DNA of 64,000 nucleotides from Verrucomicrobiales bacterium (lineage in GTDB: Bacteria > Verrucomicrobiota > Verrucomicrobiia > Limisphaerales > J093), in NCBI GenBank assembly GCA_024233305.1, contig JACKPV010000031.1:208189-272188 (forward strand). Reading direction: 5' to 3'. Made by a program: the position numbers and the translations under genes. Below the pieces are notes generated by a model. That model made no database searches, had not been told where the DNA came from, and saw only the letters and a list, made by a program, of their open reading frames with translations. Positions 47,498-55,061 of the stretch are shown one piece after another (the stretch's first letter is position 1; every line of letters starts with the position of its first letter).

Positions 47498-48781
47498 TCA
47501 GCCAAACCGCTGCTTGAGCCGGGCTTCGTCGTAGGCCTGGCGTTGGGCGCTGGTCATGGCAGCGAAATCGGGGGAACCGTCGGGTTTGAACGGCCACGCA
47601 GGGCCGCCGGTCGGCGCGGGGCGGGACTCGGACGGGGACCTTGAAACGGCGGTCTTGTCGCGGCCGGCCAGCGGGTTGTTCCGCACCGTAACCGTCGTTC
47701 GCGAGCCCCCGCCTCCGTAGCTCATGGCTTGGTCGGTGAGTTGCAGGTCCTGTTCGAGCGGCCGTTTCGGCGGGATCTTGAGCCGCGCGAGGACGTCGTG
47801 ATACGCGCGCACGGCCTCCTCGGGCGACAGCCGTCCGTCGGTGATCAGGCGCAACATCTCGATGAACGCCAGCTGGTGCTCGGCATTGTTGATCTTGCGG
47901 CCGAACAGGGCCACCCGCGCCCCGTACTTCTGGGCGTCGTGGATCAGTCGGAACGCGTCGTAGGTCGTCCCGGCGCTCCCGCCGAGCACGCCGACCACGA
48001 GGTTGGGATCGAACTGCGCGAGTTCCTCCATCAACCGCGGCCCATGATAAACGATTTTCAGGAACAAGGGCCGCCCCGCCCCGGTGACGCCCGCCAGGCT
48101 GCGGACGATGTTGTCGTTGATGTATTCGCCCAGTTTCTCCGGCGGAATGCCGCTGTCGACGTTCGGATCGAAGACCTCGAGGAAGTAGCGGAAACGTTTG
48201 CGCTCGGCCTCGATCCGGAACTCTTTGAAGGCCTGGAGGGCGGCGAGGTCCTGTTCGAGTTCGTTGACGAAGGTGATCGAATACAGCCCGAGGTTCGCGC
48301 CGGGGAACTCCTCCTGGTCCCGGTCGCACTCGGCCTTGCCGCACTGAATGTGGTCGATGGTCGCGCTGCGGAAAGGGTGCGACGGTTGCTTGAGGTAGCT
48401 GCCGTGGCGCACCGCCCACACGTCCGTCGTGTCGTTGGCGCGCGCGGCCGGGGTCACGTGGCTGTCGCGGAAGAGCCCTTCCTGGATGGTCAACTGTTCG
48501 TTGACGCTCGCCGACATCAGCATGATGTCCACCAACCCCTGGCGGGTCACCTCGCGGATGATGTCCAGGAACTCGGGGAGGTTGCGGTGGCCAAACTCGT
48601 CGCGGGTCCAAACTTCCGGCGAGAACTGCGCCGCCCGCGCCCCGCGGGTTGCCAGGTAATCGCGCGGCCCCGGCGCCCGCACGCCGAAGGCCATGTCCGC
48701 GTCCTTCGCATCCGCGATGATGAACGCCCGGGACGATGGATTCGCCCGGATGTCGGCCAACTTGGCGTCGAGGGATTTCAT
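47498..48781 (-). CDS. TIM-barrel-like protein of the microcompartment operon
   Basis: A 427-residue protein, the last gene of the microcompartment operon and 7 bp after the class II aldolase. The central part (residues ~170-350: FRYFLEVFDPNVDSG, PLFLKIVYHGPRLMEEL, VVGVLGGSAGTTYDAFRLIH, GARVALFGRKINNAEHQL) has the alternating strand/GG pattern of a DhnA/LacD-like class I aldolase barrel, with a Lys in FLKIVY at the possible Schiff-base position. The assignment is structural inference only. The last ~65 residues are a Gly/Pro/Ser-rich linker and a short helix (FAAMTSAQRQAYDEARLKQR), the layout of a microcompartment encapsulation peptide. Equivalents occur in PVC-type microcompartment loci. Confidence 0.65.
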   Translation of the reverse strand: MKSLDAKLADIRANPSSRAFIIADAKDADMAFGVRAPGPRDYLATRGARAAQFSPEVWTRDEFGHRNLPEFLDIIREVTRQGLVDIMLMSASVNEQLTIQEGLFRDSHVTPAARANDTTDVWAVRHGSYLKQPSHPFRSATIDHIQCGKAECDRDQEEFPGANLGLYSITFVNELEQDLAALQAFKEFRIEAERKRFRYFLEVFDPNVDSGIPPEKLGEYINDNIVRSLAGVTGAGRPLFLKIVYHGPRLMEELAQFDPNLVVGVLGGSAGTTYDAFRLIHDAQKYGARVALFGRKINNAEHQLAFIEMLRLITDGRLSPEEAVRAYHDVLARLKIPPKRPLEQDLQLTDQAMSYGGGGSRTTVTVRNNPLAGRDKTAVSRSPSESRPAPTGGPAWPFKPDGSPDFAAMTSAQRQAYDEARLKQRFG

Positions 48782-48788
48782 CCGGGCC

Positions 48789-49853
48789 TCACTTCATGCC
48801 CGCCAGGATCTGGTCCGTAATGGCCTGGACCAGCTTCTCGGCCTCGGCGTCGGCCCCGGCGGTTGCGGGCTCCGCGGCTTTCGGCGGGATGGCGCAGGTC
48901 ACCCCCGGCCGCCACTCGTCGTTGTCACAGAGTTCGCATTCCTTTAACCCGAACCGCGGATCGGGAATGCCGAGGCCCTCCTTGATCTTAAGCAGGTCCT
49001 TCAGCTGCGGGCCGGTCATCGTGTTCGGCGCCTTGCCGAGCTGCGTGGTCACCATGACCGTGCGGCAATAGGCCTCGAGGATTTCCATCTTGAAGTAGGC
49101 GTCCTCGACGTTGTTATGACTCCACGTCACGACTCCATGGTTGGCCATGAGGATGGTGTTGTGCTTGTCTACCAGATCCGCCACAAGTTGCCCCATCTCC
49201 GGCGTGCCCGGCGTGCGGTACGGGGCGATGGCCACCGACGCGAACACTTCGTATTCTGGAATCATGCATGTGGGTGGCGTCACCCCGGCGACAGCAAACG
49301 CGGTGGAATAGGGCGGATGACAATGCACCGTCGCCACGGCCTTGGGCTGGCGCTTCATCATCTGCAGGTGCATGAGGATCTCACTGGTCCGCTTCTTGAC
49401 GCCGGCCAGCTGGTTGCCCTCGAAATCGACCAGGCACAGGTCCGCCGGCTGCATGAAGCCCTTGCTGACCAGCGTCGGCGTGCAGAGCGCGATGTCGTCG
49501 CCGACGCGGATGGCGATGTTGCCCCCGTTGCCGTCCACGTAGGCGCGCTGCCACAACCGGCGTCCCACGTCGCAAATCTGTTCCTTGAGCTGCTGGCACC
49601 AGGGGGAGTTGAAGAACGCTTCGAGTTCGGCCTTGGAACTCTTCGAGTTGAGCGCCTTCGCCGGCGGGGCGGACGGAGCCGATGCGGCCTTGCCGGGTCC
49701 CGTGGCGGCGGCCGGTCCGGCCGGCTGCACGTCCAGATCCCGTAGGAGGTCCCGCGCCGAAGGGGTCAGGATCGAATCGGACGGGATGGCCGCCAGGTCC
49801 TGGCCCAGGCGCCGCATTTCTTCCACATCTCGGGCTGAGATTACTTTTTTCAT
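48789..49853 (-). CDS. Class II (zinc) aldolase, fuculose-1-phosphate aldolase type
   Basis: A 354-residue aldolase expected to split L-fuculose- or L-rhamnulose-1-phosphate into dihydroxyacetone phosphate and lactaldehyde. The aldolase II domain spans ~80-290, with zinc ligands in VHCHPPYSTA and LMANHGVVTW and substrate loop GGNIAIRV. It has a 40-residue N-terminal helix (MKKVISARDVEEMRRLGQDL) followed by a Pro/Ala linker, and a C-terminal helix (EAEKLVQAITDQILAGMK). Both look like encapsulation tails absent from free aldolases. Its start overlaps the upstream BMC-P gene stop by 4 bp (ATGA at 49850-49853). Confidence 0.87.
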   Translation of the reverse strand: MKKVISARDVEEMRRLGQDLAAIPSDSILTPSARDLLRDLDVQPAGPAAATGPGKAASAPSAPPAKALNSKSSKAELEAFFNSPWCQQLKEQICDVGRRLWQRAYVDGNGGNIAIRVGDDIALCTPTLVSKGFMQPADLCLVDFEGNQLAGVKKRTSEILMHLQMMKRQPKAVATVHCHPPYSTAFAVAGVTPPTCMIPEYEVFASVAIAPYRTPGTPEMGQLVADLVDKHNTILMANHGVVTWSHNNVEDAYFKMEILEAYCRTVMVTTQLGKAPNTMTGPQLKDLLKIKEGLGIPDPRFGLKECELCDNDEWRPGVTCAIPPKAAEPATAGADAEAEKLVQAITDQILAGMK

Positions 49854-50152
49854 GTCATCGGGGTGTAAAACACGTCGTCAATCAGGGCCACGCAGGTGGC
49901 ATCCACGGGCGTGGGGGTATCGAACGGCATCGCGGCTTCACGGCCTTCGACGTAGCCCACCGTGTCGCCCACGCCGCCGCCCAGGTTGTCGTAAATCACG
50001 GGGGAAGGATCGCGGCTGAGTCCGTCCGGCGGCGAGTGCCGGTGCTGGAAGTGGTCCCGGGTGAACGGGCTGACCAGCAGGAAGCGCCCGCCTTCGTACG
50101 ACGGAATCGTCCGGCTGAGCGTAACCCGGCCGATGACCGTTCCCAACCTCAT
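49850..50152 (-). CDS. Microcompartment vertex protein, BMC-P (EutN/CcmL family)
   Basis: A 100-residue pentameric shell protein that caps the vertices. It begins MRLGTVIGRVTLSRTIPSYEG and contains the family signature VIYDNLGGGVGDTVGYVEG and VDATCVALIDDV. Both ends overlap neighbours by 4 bp (ATGA), indicating strict co-translation with the other BMC-P gene and the aldolase. It is one of three BMC-P genes here, and the three differ considerably, so they may form different vertices. Confidence 0.9.
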   Translation of the reverse strand: MRLGTVIGRVTLSRTIPSYEGGRFLLVSPFTRDHFQHRHSPPDGLSRDPSPVIYDNLGGGVGDTVGYVEGREAAMPFDTPTPVDATCVALIDDVFYTPMT

Positions 50153-50427
50153 ACGGGCACCCCCGGTTCCTTCTCGTCAACGATGCCCACCACCATCCAA
50201 CGGGCCGGACTTTTCGGATCCCCGACCGCGGTGCGGGTCGCAATGCCGTCGGAAGAGAGGAGGACCCGCTGGTGCATGCCGGCTCCGTGCGCATCAATGG
50301 CGACTTGCGGAGCGCCCTCGGGATGCCCCGCGCCGCCGATGGGCTGGCAGATGAGCAACCGCCATCCCTCGAAACTCGGATGTTTCCGGGTGGCGATGAC
50401 ACTGCCTTCGACGCGGGCGAGGAGCAT
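50149..50427 (-). CDS. Microcompartment vertex protein, BMC-P (EutN/CcmL family)
   Basis: A 92-residue BMC-P protein starting at 50427 (MLLARVEGSVIATRKH), with SFEGWRLLICQPIGG and WMVVGIVDEKEPG as family features. The longer frame upstream reads through the repeat arms and is rejected. The leader is C-rich (CCCCCTTCCCCCCATG) and has no Shine-Dalgarno sequence, apparently because a repeat-flanked IVP unit sits just upstream. It overlaps the next BMC-P gene by 4 bp. Confidence 0.88.
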   Translation of the reverse strand: MLLARVEGSVIATRKHPSFEGWRLLICQPIGGAGHPEGAPQVAIDAHGAGMHQRVLLSSDGIATRTAVGDPKSPARWMVVGIVDEKEPGVPV

Positions 50428-50441
50428 GGGGGGAAGGGGGG

Positions 50442-50828
50442 TCAGGAGCTGGAAGCTGGAAGTTGGAAGTTGGAATGGCGGACGGCGCTGCAGCAGGCCT
50501 GCAGCATCCAACCGACCTCATCACACGACGTCAGCAACTGGGCGGGCTCGCCATAGCCGAGGTCGTTGGCCAGGATCAGGTAGTAGTGAACCTCTTCCGG
50601 TGAGCCTTGGGAAATGTTGAAGAAGCGCACCTTCTCGCTCTTCCCACGCTTGGAAAAGCCTTCGGCGATGTTGGCTGGGACCGAGACCGCCGCCCTTCGC
50701 ATTTGTGAGGTCAGCCCAAAGCGCTCCTCGGCAGGAAAACCCTGTGTATACCGGTAGATGTCGAGCACGAACTCATGCGCCATCCGCCAAACGCGCAGGT
50801 CCTCGAAGGTTCGTGCCGCCTCACCCAT
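50442..50828 (-). CDS. Four-helix-bundle protein (23S rRNA IVP / S23-like)
   Basis: A 128-residue protein of the intervening-sequence-associated family: FEDLRVWRMAHEFVLDIY, QMRRAAVSVPANIAEGF and EEVHYYLILANDLGY are its hallmarks. The family was first found in 23S rRNA insertions and forms a pentameric helical bundle; its function is uncertain. It is on the same strand as the microcompartment genes but unrelated to them, and is flanked by inverted GGAAGCTGGAAGTT-type arms. Its last ~10 residues (SNFQLPASSS) are encoded by the left arm, so the original C-terminus may be altered. It looks like a mobile insertion. Confidence 0.88.
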   Translation of the reverse strand: MGEAARTFEDLRVWRMAHEFVLDIYRYTQGFPAEERFGLTSQMRRAAVSVPANIAEGFSKRGKSEKVRFFNISQGSPEEVHYYLILANDLGYGEPAQLLTSCDEVGWMLQACCSAVRHSNFQLPASSS

Positions 50829-50861
50829 TCCAGCTCCTAACTTCCAGCTTCCAGCTGCTAG
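50444..50861. mobile_element. Candidate IVP-carrying insertion with inverted repeat arms
   Basis: The left arm (50444-50475) reads AGGAGCTGGAAGCTGGAAGT on the plus strand. The right arm (50828-50861), read on the minus strand, contains AGCTGGAAGCTGGAAGTT, so the arms are inverted and flank the IVP gene. The aldehyde dehydrogenase stop (TAG, 50858-50860) is inside the right arm. No transposase is present. Confidence 0.6.
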
Positions 50862-52330
50862 AAAATCCTCAACTTGTCCACCATCACGCAGCGGCGCATG
50901 CGGGTGAAGGTGCGCGGGTTGCAGATGCCTTCGCCGGTGGTGGTCGCGATCGAGAAGTTGCCGTAGCCTTCGCCGCCGTTGCCGAGGCCGGCGAGGCAGT
51001 GGCCGTTCTTGATGAAGATCGTGGTCTCGAGCGCCTTGGCCATGGCGGTCATGTGGGCCACGTCGTGCGAATGAATCATCGCCGAATGCTTGTAGCCACG
51101 CTCCGCCTTCTTCGCCTTGGCGATCCCTTCCTCGACGGATTTGACCCGCACCACCGGCAGGAACGGCATCATCTGTTCCTCGTCGACAAACAGGTCGTTG
51201 GCCGCGGTTTCCGCGAAGAGCAACTGCGTGCCGCCCGGGATCAAGGCACCCGCCAACCGGGCCAGGACCTCCGGATCGCGCCCGACGAAATCGCGATTCA
51301 CCGCGGCATGACCGCAGCCCGCCCCCTTGCCCTCAGGAAAGACGAACACGGCGTCGCGCAGCTTGTCGACCTGGGCGTCCGAGAGGCGGAAGGCGCCGTT
51401 CTTCTCGAGGGCGTTCATGAACTTGTCGAACACCGCTTCGAGCACGAAGACCTCCTTCTCGCCAATGCAGAGGAGGTTGTTGTCGTAGGCGGCGCCATAC
51501 ACCACGTTCTTCGCCGCGCGATCCAGGCAACTGGTGCCGTCCACCAGCACCGGCGGATTGCCCGGCCCGGCGCAAATGGCCCGCTTGCCGCTCTTCATCG
51601 CGGCCGCCACAACCCCGGGACCGCCGGTCACGCAAAGGATGCGGACCCGCTCGTTTTGGGCGATGGCGCTGAACGACTCGAGCGTCGGCGGCTCGATGAT
51701 GCAGGCCAGGTTCTCGATGCCGAGTTCGTGGTAGATGGCCTCGTTGAAGATCCGGGCCGCCATCACCGCGCACTTGTAGGCTCCGGGATGCGCGTTGAAC
51801 ACCGCCGCGTTGCCCGCTGCCGCCATGCTGATGATGTTGCACGCCATCGTCGGGATGGAATGCGTCGAGGGCGTGACCGCCCCGATGACCCCGAACGGAG
51901 CGAACTCCTCAAGCGTGATACCGTGATCCCCGCTCAGGCCGTTCGGATGGAGGAATTCGATGCCCGGGATGCCGCGCTGCCCCTGCAGCTTTTCGATCTT
52001 GTGGTCCAAGCGACCGATCTTGGTCTCCTCGAGTTCGATGCGCCCCCACTCCTGGGCGTTTTTCCAACACAGCTCCTTGACGATCTCAATTACCTTCAAC
52101 CGTCCGGCCACGCCCTTGGCGGACAACTGCTCGTAGGCGCGATGGGCGGCCTCGCAGGCTTCGTCGGCATCCTGGAAGACACCGAATCGCCGCCCTCCCG
52201 TCACACCGGAGGACCGGTTCGTCGGAATGGGAGCGGCCGCCGATGAGGCGACCGGCTGCGGCGATTGACCCAAGCGGCCAAGCACCTCAGCCACCACATC
52301 GCGGATCAGGGTTTCATTCAAAGTGGACAT
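50858..52330 (-). CDS. CoA-acylating aldehyde dehydrogenase (microcompartment core enzyme)
   Basis: A 490-residue PduP/EutE-type dehydrogenase that oxidises lactaldehyde or propionaldehyde to acyl-CoA with NAD+. The nucleophile is the Cys in NNLLCIGEKE; NAD-binding features include TPSTHSIPTMACN and VTGGPGVVAAAMKSGK. The N-terminus (MSTLNETLIRDVVAEVLGRL) is an amphipathic helix followed by a Pro/Ala linker, a standard encapsulation peptide. It is placed between the BMC-P at 52384 and the IVP insertion. Its stop codon is contributed by the right repeat arm, so its last residue or two may be altered by the insertion. Confidence 0.92.
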   Translation of the reverse strand: MSTLNETLIRDVVAEVLGRLGQSPQPVASSAAAPIPTNRSSGVTGGRRFGVFQDADEACEAAHRAYEQLSAKGVAGRLKVIEIVKELCWKNAQEWGRIELEETKIGRLDHKIEKLQGQRGIPGIEFLHPNGLSGDHGITLEEFAPFGVIGAVTPSTHSIPTMACNIISMAAAGNAAVFNAHPGAYKCAVMAARIFNEAIYHELGIENLACIIEPPTLESFSAIAQNERVRILCVTGGPGVVAAAMKSGKRAICAGPGNPPVLVDGTSCLDRAAKNVVYGAAYDNNLLCIGEKEVFVLEAVFDKFMNALEKNGAFRLSDAQVDKLRDAVFVFPEGKGAGCGHAAVNRDFVGRDPEVLARLAGALIPGGTQLLFAETAANDLFVDEEQMMPFLPVVRVKSVEEGIAKAKKAERGYKHSAMIHSHDVAHMTAMAKALETTIFIKNGHCLAGLGNGGEGYGNFSIATTTGEGICNPRTFTRMRRCVMVDKLRIF

Positions 52331-52383
52331 CGCGTTTTCCTTCTCCGGAACAACTCATCGGCCGCGCCTGTGCGGCCTCAACA

Positions 52384-52695
52384 TCAACTCTTGGCGCTGT
52401 AGATTTGTTTGCCAAGGACGTCGACCGAATCGACGATTCCGATCACCACGGCATCGACCGGAGCGTCCTTGAGGCCGGGCGCCAGCCGGGCCGAGCTGCC
52501 CTGGCAGAACATCACCAACTCCCCCTCCCCCGCCCCCACACTGTCCACGCCGACAATCGTGTTCGCGCCAGGGCGAAACTTCGTCGGGTCCTTGTCATCC
52601 ACCAGCATCGGGCGCAGCAGAAGCAGCTTGCGGCCGCTCATGGCGGGGTCCTTCTTGGTGGCCACAACGGCGCCTTCGACCTTGGCGAGGAACAT
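52384..52695 (-). CDS. Microcompartment vertex protein, BMC-P (EutN/CcmL family)
   Basis: A 103-residue BMC-P protein: MFLAKVEGAVVATKKDPAM, GANTIVGVDSVGAGEGELVM and VDAVVIGIVDSVDV are diagnostic. It has the same C-rich start (CCCCCCATG) as the BMC-P at 50427, and a repeat-derived segment lies just upstream. It lies between the BMC-H at 52822 and the aldehyde dehydrogenase, 53 bp before the latter. Confidence 0.92.
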   Translation of the reverse strand: MFLAKVEGAVVATKKDPAMSGRKLLLLRPMLVDDKDPTKFRPGANTIVGVDSVGAGEGELVMFCQGSSARLAPGLKDAPVDAVVIGIVDSVDVLGKQIYSAKS

Positions 52696-52705
52696 GGGGG
52701 GAACC

Positions 52706-52810
52706 AGGAGCTAGGAGCTAGGAGCTGGAAGGGGGAGATTGGCGCCAGGACTGGCGGATGGAGGCGGACGGCTGGATTCCAGCTTCGAACTTCCAGCTTC
52801 CAGCTTCTCC
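52706..52810. repeat. Gene-less relative of the IVP insertion, upstream of a BMC-P gene
   Basis: The left arm AGGAGCTAGGAGCTAGGAGC and the right arm TTCCAGCTTCGAACTTCCAG (52777-52810) have the same sequence style and inverted orientation as the IVP arms. The ~45-bp centre shares TGGCGGACGG-like sequence with the IVP side but has no gene. It occupies the same position relative to a BMC-P start (11 bp upstream). Confidence 0.6.
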
Positions 52811-52821
52811 CTCCCCTCCCC

Positions 52822-53103
52822 TCACTTCTTCTTCGGCAGCACCGCTTCGACGTCCTGGTGGGGGCGCGGGATGACGTGCACGCTGACGAGGTCGCCGCCG
52901 ATGCTTTTCACGGCTTGGGCGCCGGCGTCGGTGGCCGCCTTGACCGCGGCGACATCACCGACCACGACGGCCGTGACGAGCGCGCTGCCGACCTGTTGCA
53001 TCGGGCCGGCCAGCTCGACATTGGCGGCTTTGAGCATGGCGTCGGTGCCCTCGACAAGGGCAACCAGTCCGCGGGTTTCGAGCATTCCTATGGCTTGAGG
53101 CAT
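52822..53103 (-). CDS. Microcompartment hexameric shell protein, BMC-H
   Basis: A 93-residue shell tile: MPQAIGMLETRGLVALVEGT at the start, GSALVTAVVVGDVAAVKAA around the pore, and VSVHVIPRPHQDV as the C-terminal strand. The pore-lining loop reads VGSAL, differing from VGGGF and IGGGF of the other two BMC-H proteins, so pore selectivity probably differs. It is 57 bp downstream of acetate kinase. No BMC-T gene is present in the locus. Confidence 0.94.
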   Translation of the reverse strand: MPQAIGMLETRGLVALVEGTDAMLKAANVELAGPMQQVGSALVTAVVVGDVAAVKAATDAGAQAVKSIGGDLVSVHVIPRPHQDVEAVLPKKK

Positions 53104-53159
53104 AACTGAATGGGGTTTTTGTTTGCTGAGCGTTGTTCGTTGTTGAAAATCAAGACTGC

Positions 53160-54344
53160 CTACTGCCGGTCAAGCAAACGCCTGACCTCGCGGGCGACCA
53201 CCAGTTCTTCGTTCGTGGGAATTACCATGAGTTTGACCGGCGAATCATCGGCGCTGATCACGCCCTCCGCGGCGCGCGTCGCCTGGTTCCGGTCCGGGTC
53301 GAGCCGGATGCCGAGCTGGTCGAGTTCGGCGCAAATCGCCTCGCGGATCTCGGCCCGATTCTCCCCGATGCCGGCGGTGAACACCAGCGCATCCAGGCCG
53401 TTCAATTCCATGAGATAGGCTCCGATCCAGCGCCGGGCTTCGTGCACGAAGACGTCCAGGGCGAGCTGCGCCGCCGCATTCCCCGCCGCGGCCGCGGCCT
53501 GGATATCGCGGATGTCGTTCGACACCCCGCTGATCCCGAGCAGGCCGGCCTCCTGGCACAACTGCCGTTCCGCCTCATCAGCGGAAAGACCAAGCGTGCG
53601 CATGGCGAAGGGCAAAGCCATGGCGTCGAGATCACCGACCCGGTTGTTGTGGGGCAGCCCGGATTGCGGACTGAGCCCGAGGCTGTTGCCGATGGCGACG
53701 CCATTCCGAATGCCGGTGATGCTCGAACTCCCGCCGAGATGGCAGGAAACCACCCGCAACGCCGGCTCGCGCACGGGGGTGCGCCCCTGGTCCACGTAAA
53801 GTCGCCGAGCCCGTTCGGCCACATCGTCGCGTCCCAGAAGCTCGGCAGATCGTTCGGCGATGAACTTGTGGCTGGCCCCGTGAAAGCCCCACCGCCGGAT
53901 GCCGGCCTCGTGCCATCTCGGCGGGACCGCGTAGCGCATCGCCTTTTCGGGGGCCCATTGGTAGAAGGCCGTTTCGAACAACCCGACCAGGGGCGTGCCG
54001 GGCATGCGCCGGGCAAACTGGCGCACCCCGTTCACGTAGGCGGTGTTGTGCGCGGGCGCGACGCTGTTCATCGCCTCCATCGCGGCGACCGCCTGCTCGT
54101 CCAAACGAACGCAACCACTGAGGTTCTTCGCCAGCACGGTCTTGAACCCGACCGCCGCCAGGTCCGCCTCGCCGGCAATCGCGCCATCCCGCTGCAGCGC
54201 GCCGAGACATTCGTCAATCGCGGCGCCGTAATCGGTCACCCGTTCGAGCCCGCCCTTGTGCAGGAGGGTTTCCGCCCCGGCGGCGAAATCGAACAACCGC
54301 CACTTGAGCGAGGTGGAACCGAGGTTGGCGACGAGGATTTTCAC
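53160..54344 (-). CDS. ackA: Acetate kinase (microcompartment-associated)
   Basis: A 394-residue kinase converting acyl-phosphate and ADP to acid and ATP. It begins at the GTG at 54344 (VKILVANLGSTSLKWRL), since the upstream frame extension is not typical. GFHGASHKFIAER and VVSCHLGGSSSITGIRNG are the kinase signatures, and FTAGIGENRAEIRE lies near the C-terminus. There is no encapsulation tail. It lies between BMC-H genes, completing an aldehyde to acyl-CoA (aldehyde dehydrogenase), acyl-phosphate (PduL) and ATP route. Confidence 0.93.
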   Translation of the reverse strand: MKILVANLGSTSLKWRLFDFAAGAETLLHKGGLERVTDYGAAIDECLGALQRDGAIAGEADLAAVGFKTVLAKNLSGCVRLDEQAVAAMEAMNSVAPAHNTAYVNGVRQFARRMPGTPLVGLFETAFYQWAPEKAMRYAVPPRWHEAGIRRWGFHGASHKFIAERSAELLGRDDVAERARRLYVDQGRTPVREPALRVVSCHLGGSSSITGIRNGVAIGNSLGLSPQSGLPHNNRVGDLDAMALPFAMRTLGLSADEAERQLCQEAGLLGISGVSNDIRDIQAAAAAGNAAAQLALDVFVHEARRWIGAYLMELNGLDALVFTAGIGENRAEIREAICAELDQLGIRLDPDRNQATRAAEGVISADDSPVKLMVIPTNEELVVAREVRRLLDRQ

Positions 54345-54425
54345 TAAGGATAGCGCGTGGTTGGGGCGCGCGTCAGAACCGGGAGCCGGCAGGCAAGCGC
54401 CCACCGGATCTCTGGATTCCGGCGA

Positions 54426-54704
54426 CTATTGCAGCCACTTGCCCAGCCCGCTCAGGCCTTCGTGCGGGCGCGGGATCACCTGGACGCTCACCACCTGCCC
54501 CACCTGGGAAGCCGCGGCGGCGCCGGCATCGGTGGCCGCTTTGACGGCAGCCACGTCGCCCCGGAAGAAGGAGGTGACGAAACCGCCGCCCACCTTTTCC
54601 CAGCCGACGAGGGTGACATGGGCCGCTTTGAGCGCGGCATCACTTGCTTCGAGCAGGGCGCAAAGCCCCTTGCACTCGATCATTCCAATCGCTTGTTGAG
54701 CCAT
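54426..54704 (-). CDS. Microcompartment hexameric shell protein, BMC-H
   Basis: A 92-residue BMC-H starting at 54704 (MAQQAIGMIECKG). The pore region is VGGGFVTSFFRGDVAAVKAA, with a bulky SFF after the glycines, and the C-terminal strand is VSVQVIPRPHEGL. The frame extending upstream to 54860 is not protein-like. It lies between acetate kinase and the third BMC-H gene. Confidence 0.93.
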   Translation of the reverse strand: MAQQAIGMIECKGLCALLEASDAALKAAHVTLVGWEKVGGGFVTSFFRGDVAAVKAATDAGAAAASQVGQVVSVQVIPRPHEGLSGLGKWLQ

Positions 54705-54738
54705 GGGATTTAGAAAGTTGTCAGGTTTCGGATTGCCC

Positions 54739-55032
54739 TCATTTCCCGCTCTTCGCGGACGGCTGCCCCATGAAGGCCTTGAGCAGGTCTTCGTGCGGAC
54801 GAGCGATGATGTGGGAACTGATGAGTTCCCCGACGCGTCCCGCCGCCTTCGCGCCGGCATCCACCGCCGCCTTCACGCTGCCCACGTCCCCCTGGGCCAG
54901 CACGGTGATGAACCCGCCGCCGATGGGGATGGTTTTGACCAATTGCACGTTCGCCGCCTTGACCATCGCATCGCTGGCCTCGACGGAGCCGACGTAGCCC
55001 TTGGTTTCGATCATTCCGAGTGCTTCGCTCAT
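54739..55032 (-). CDS. Microcompartment hexameric shell protein, BMC-H
   Basis: A 97-residue BMC-H: MSEALGMIETKGYVGSVEAS, pore IGGGFITVLAQGDVGSVKAA and SSHIIARPHEDLL. It is closest in layout to the neighbouring BMC-H and ends with a short Lys/Gly tail. It follows PduL by 29 bp. Confidence 0.94.
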   Translation of the reverse strand: MSEALGMIETKGYVGSVEASDAMVKAANVQLVKTIPIGGGFITVLAQGDVGSVKAAVDAGAKAAGRVGELISSHIIARPHEDLLKAFMGQPSAKSGK

Positions 55033-55061
55033 ATCGTATTGCTTGTTTTCAGAGATTTAAG

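Noticed and set aside
50442..50828. Four-helix-bundle gene as a ribosomal protein or shell component
   Set aside because: The sequence matches the IVP/S23-like family, not a ribosomal or BMC fold, and it is flanked by repeat arms.
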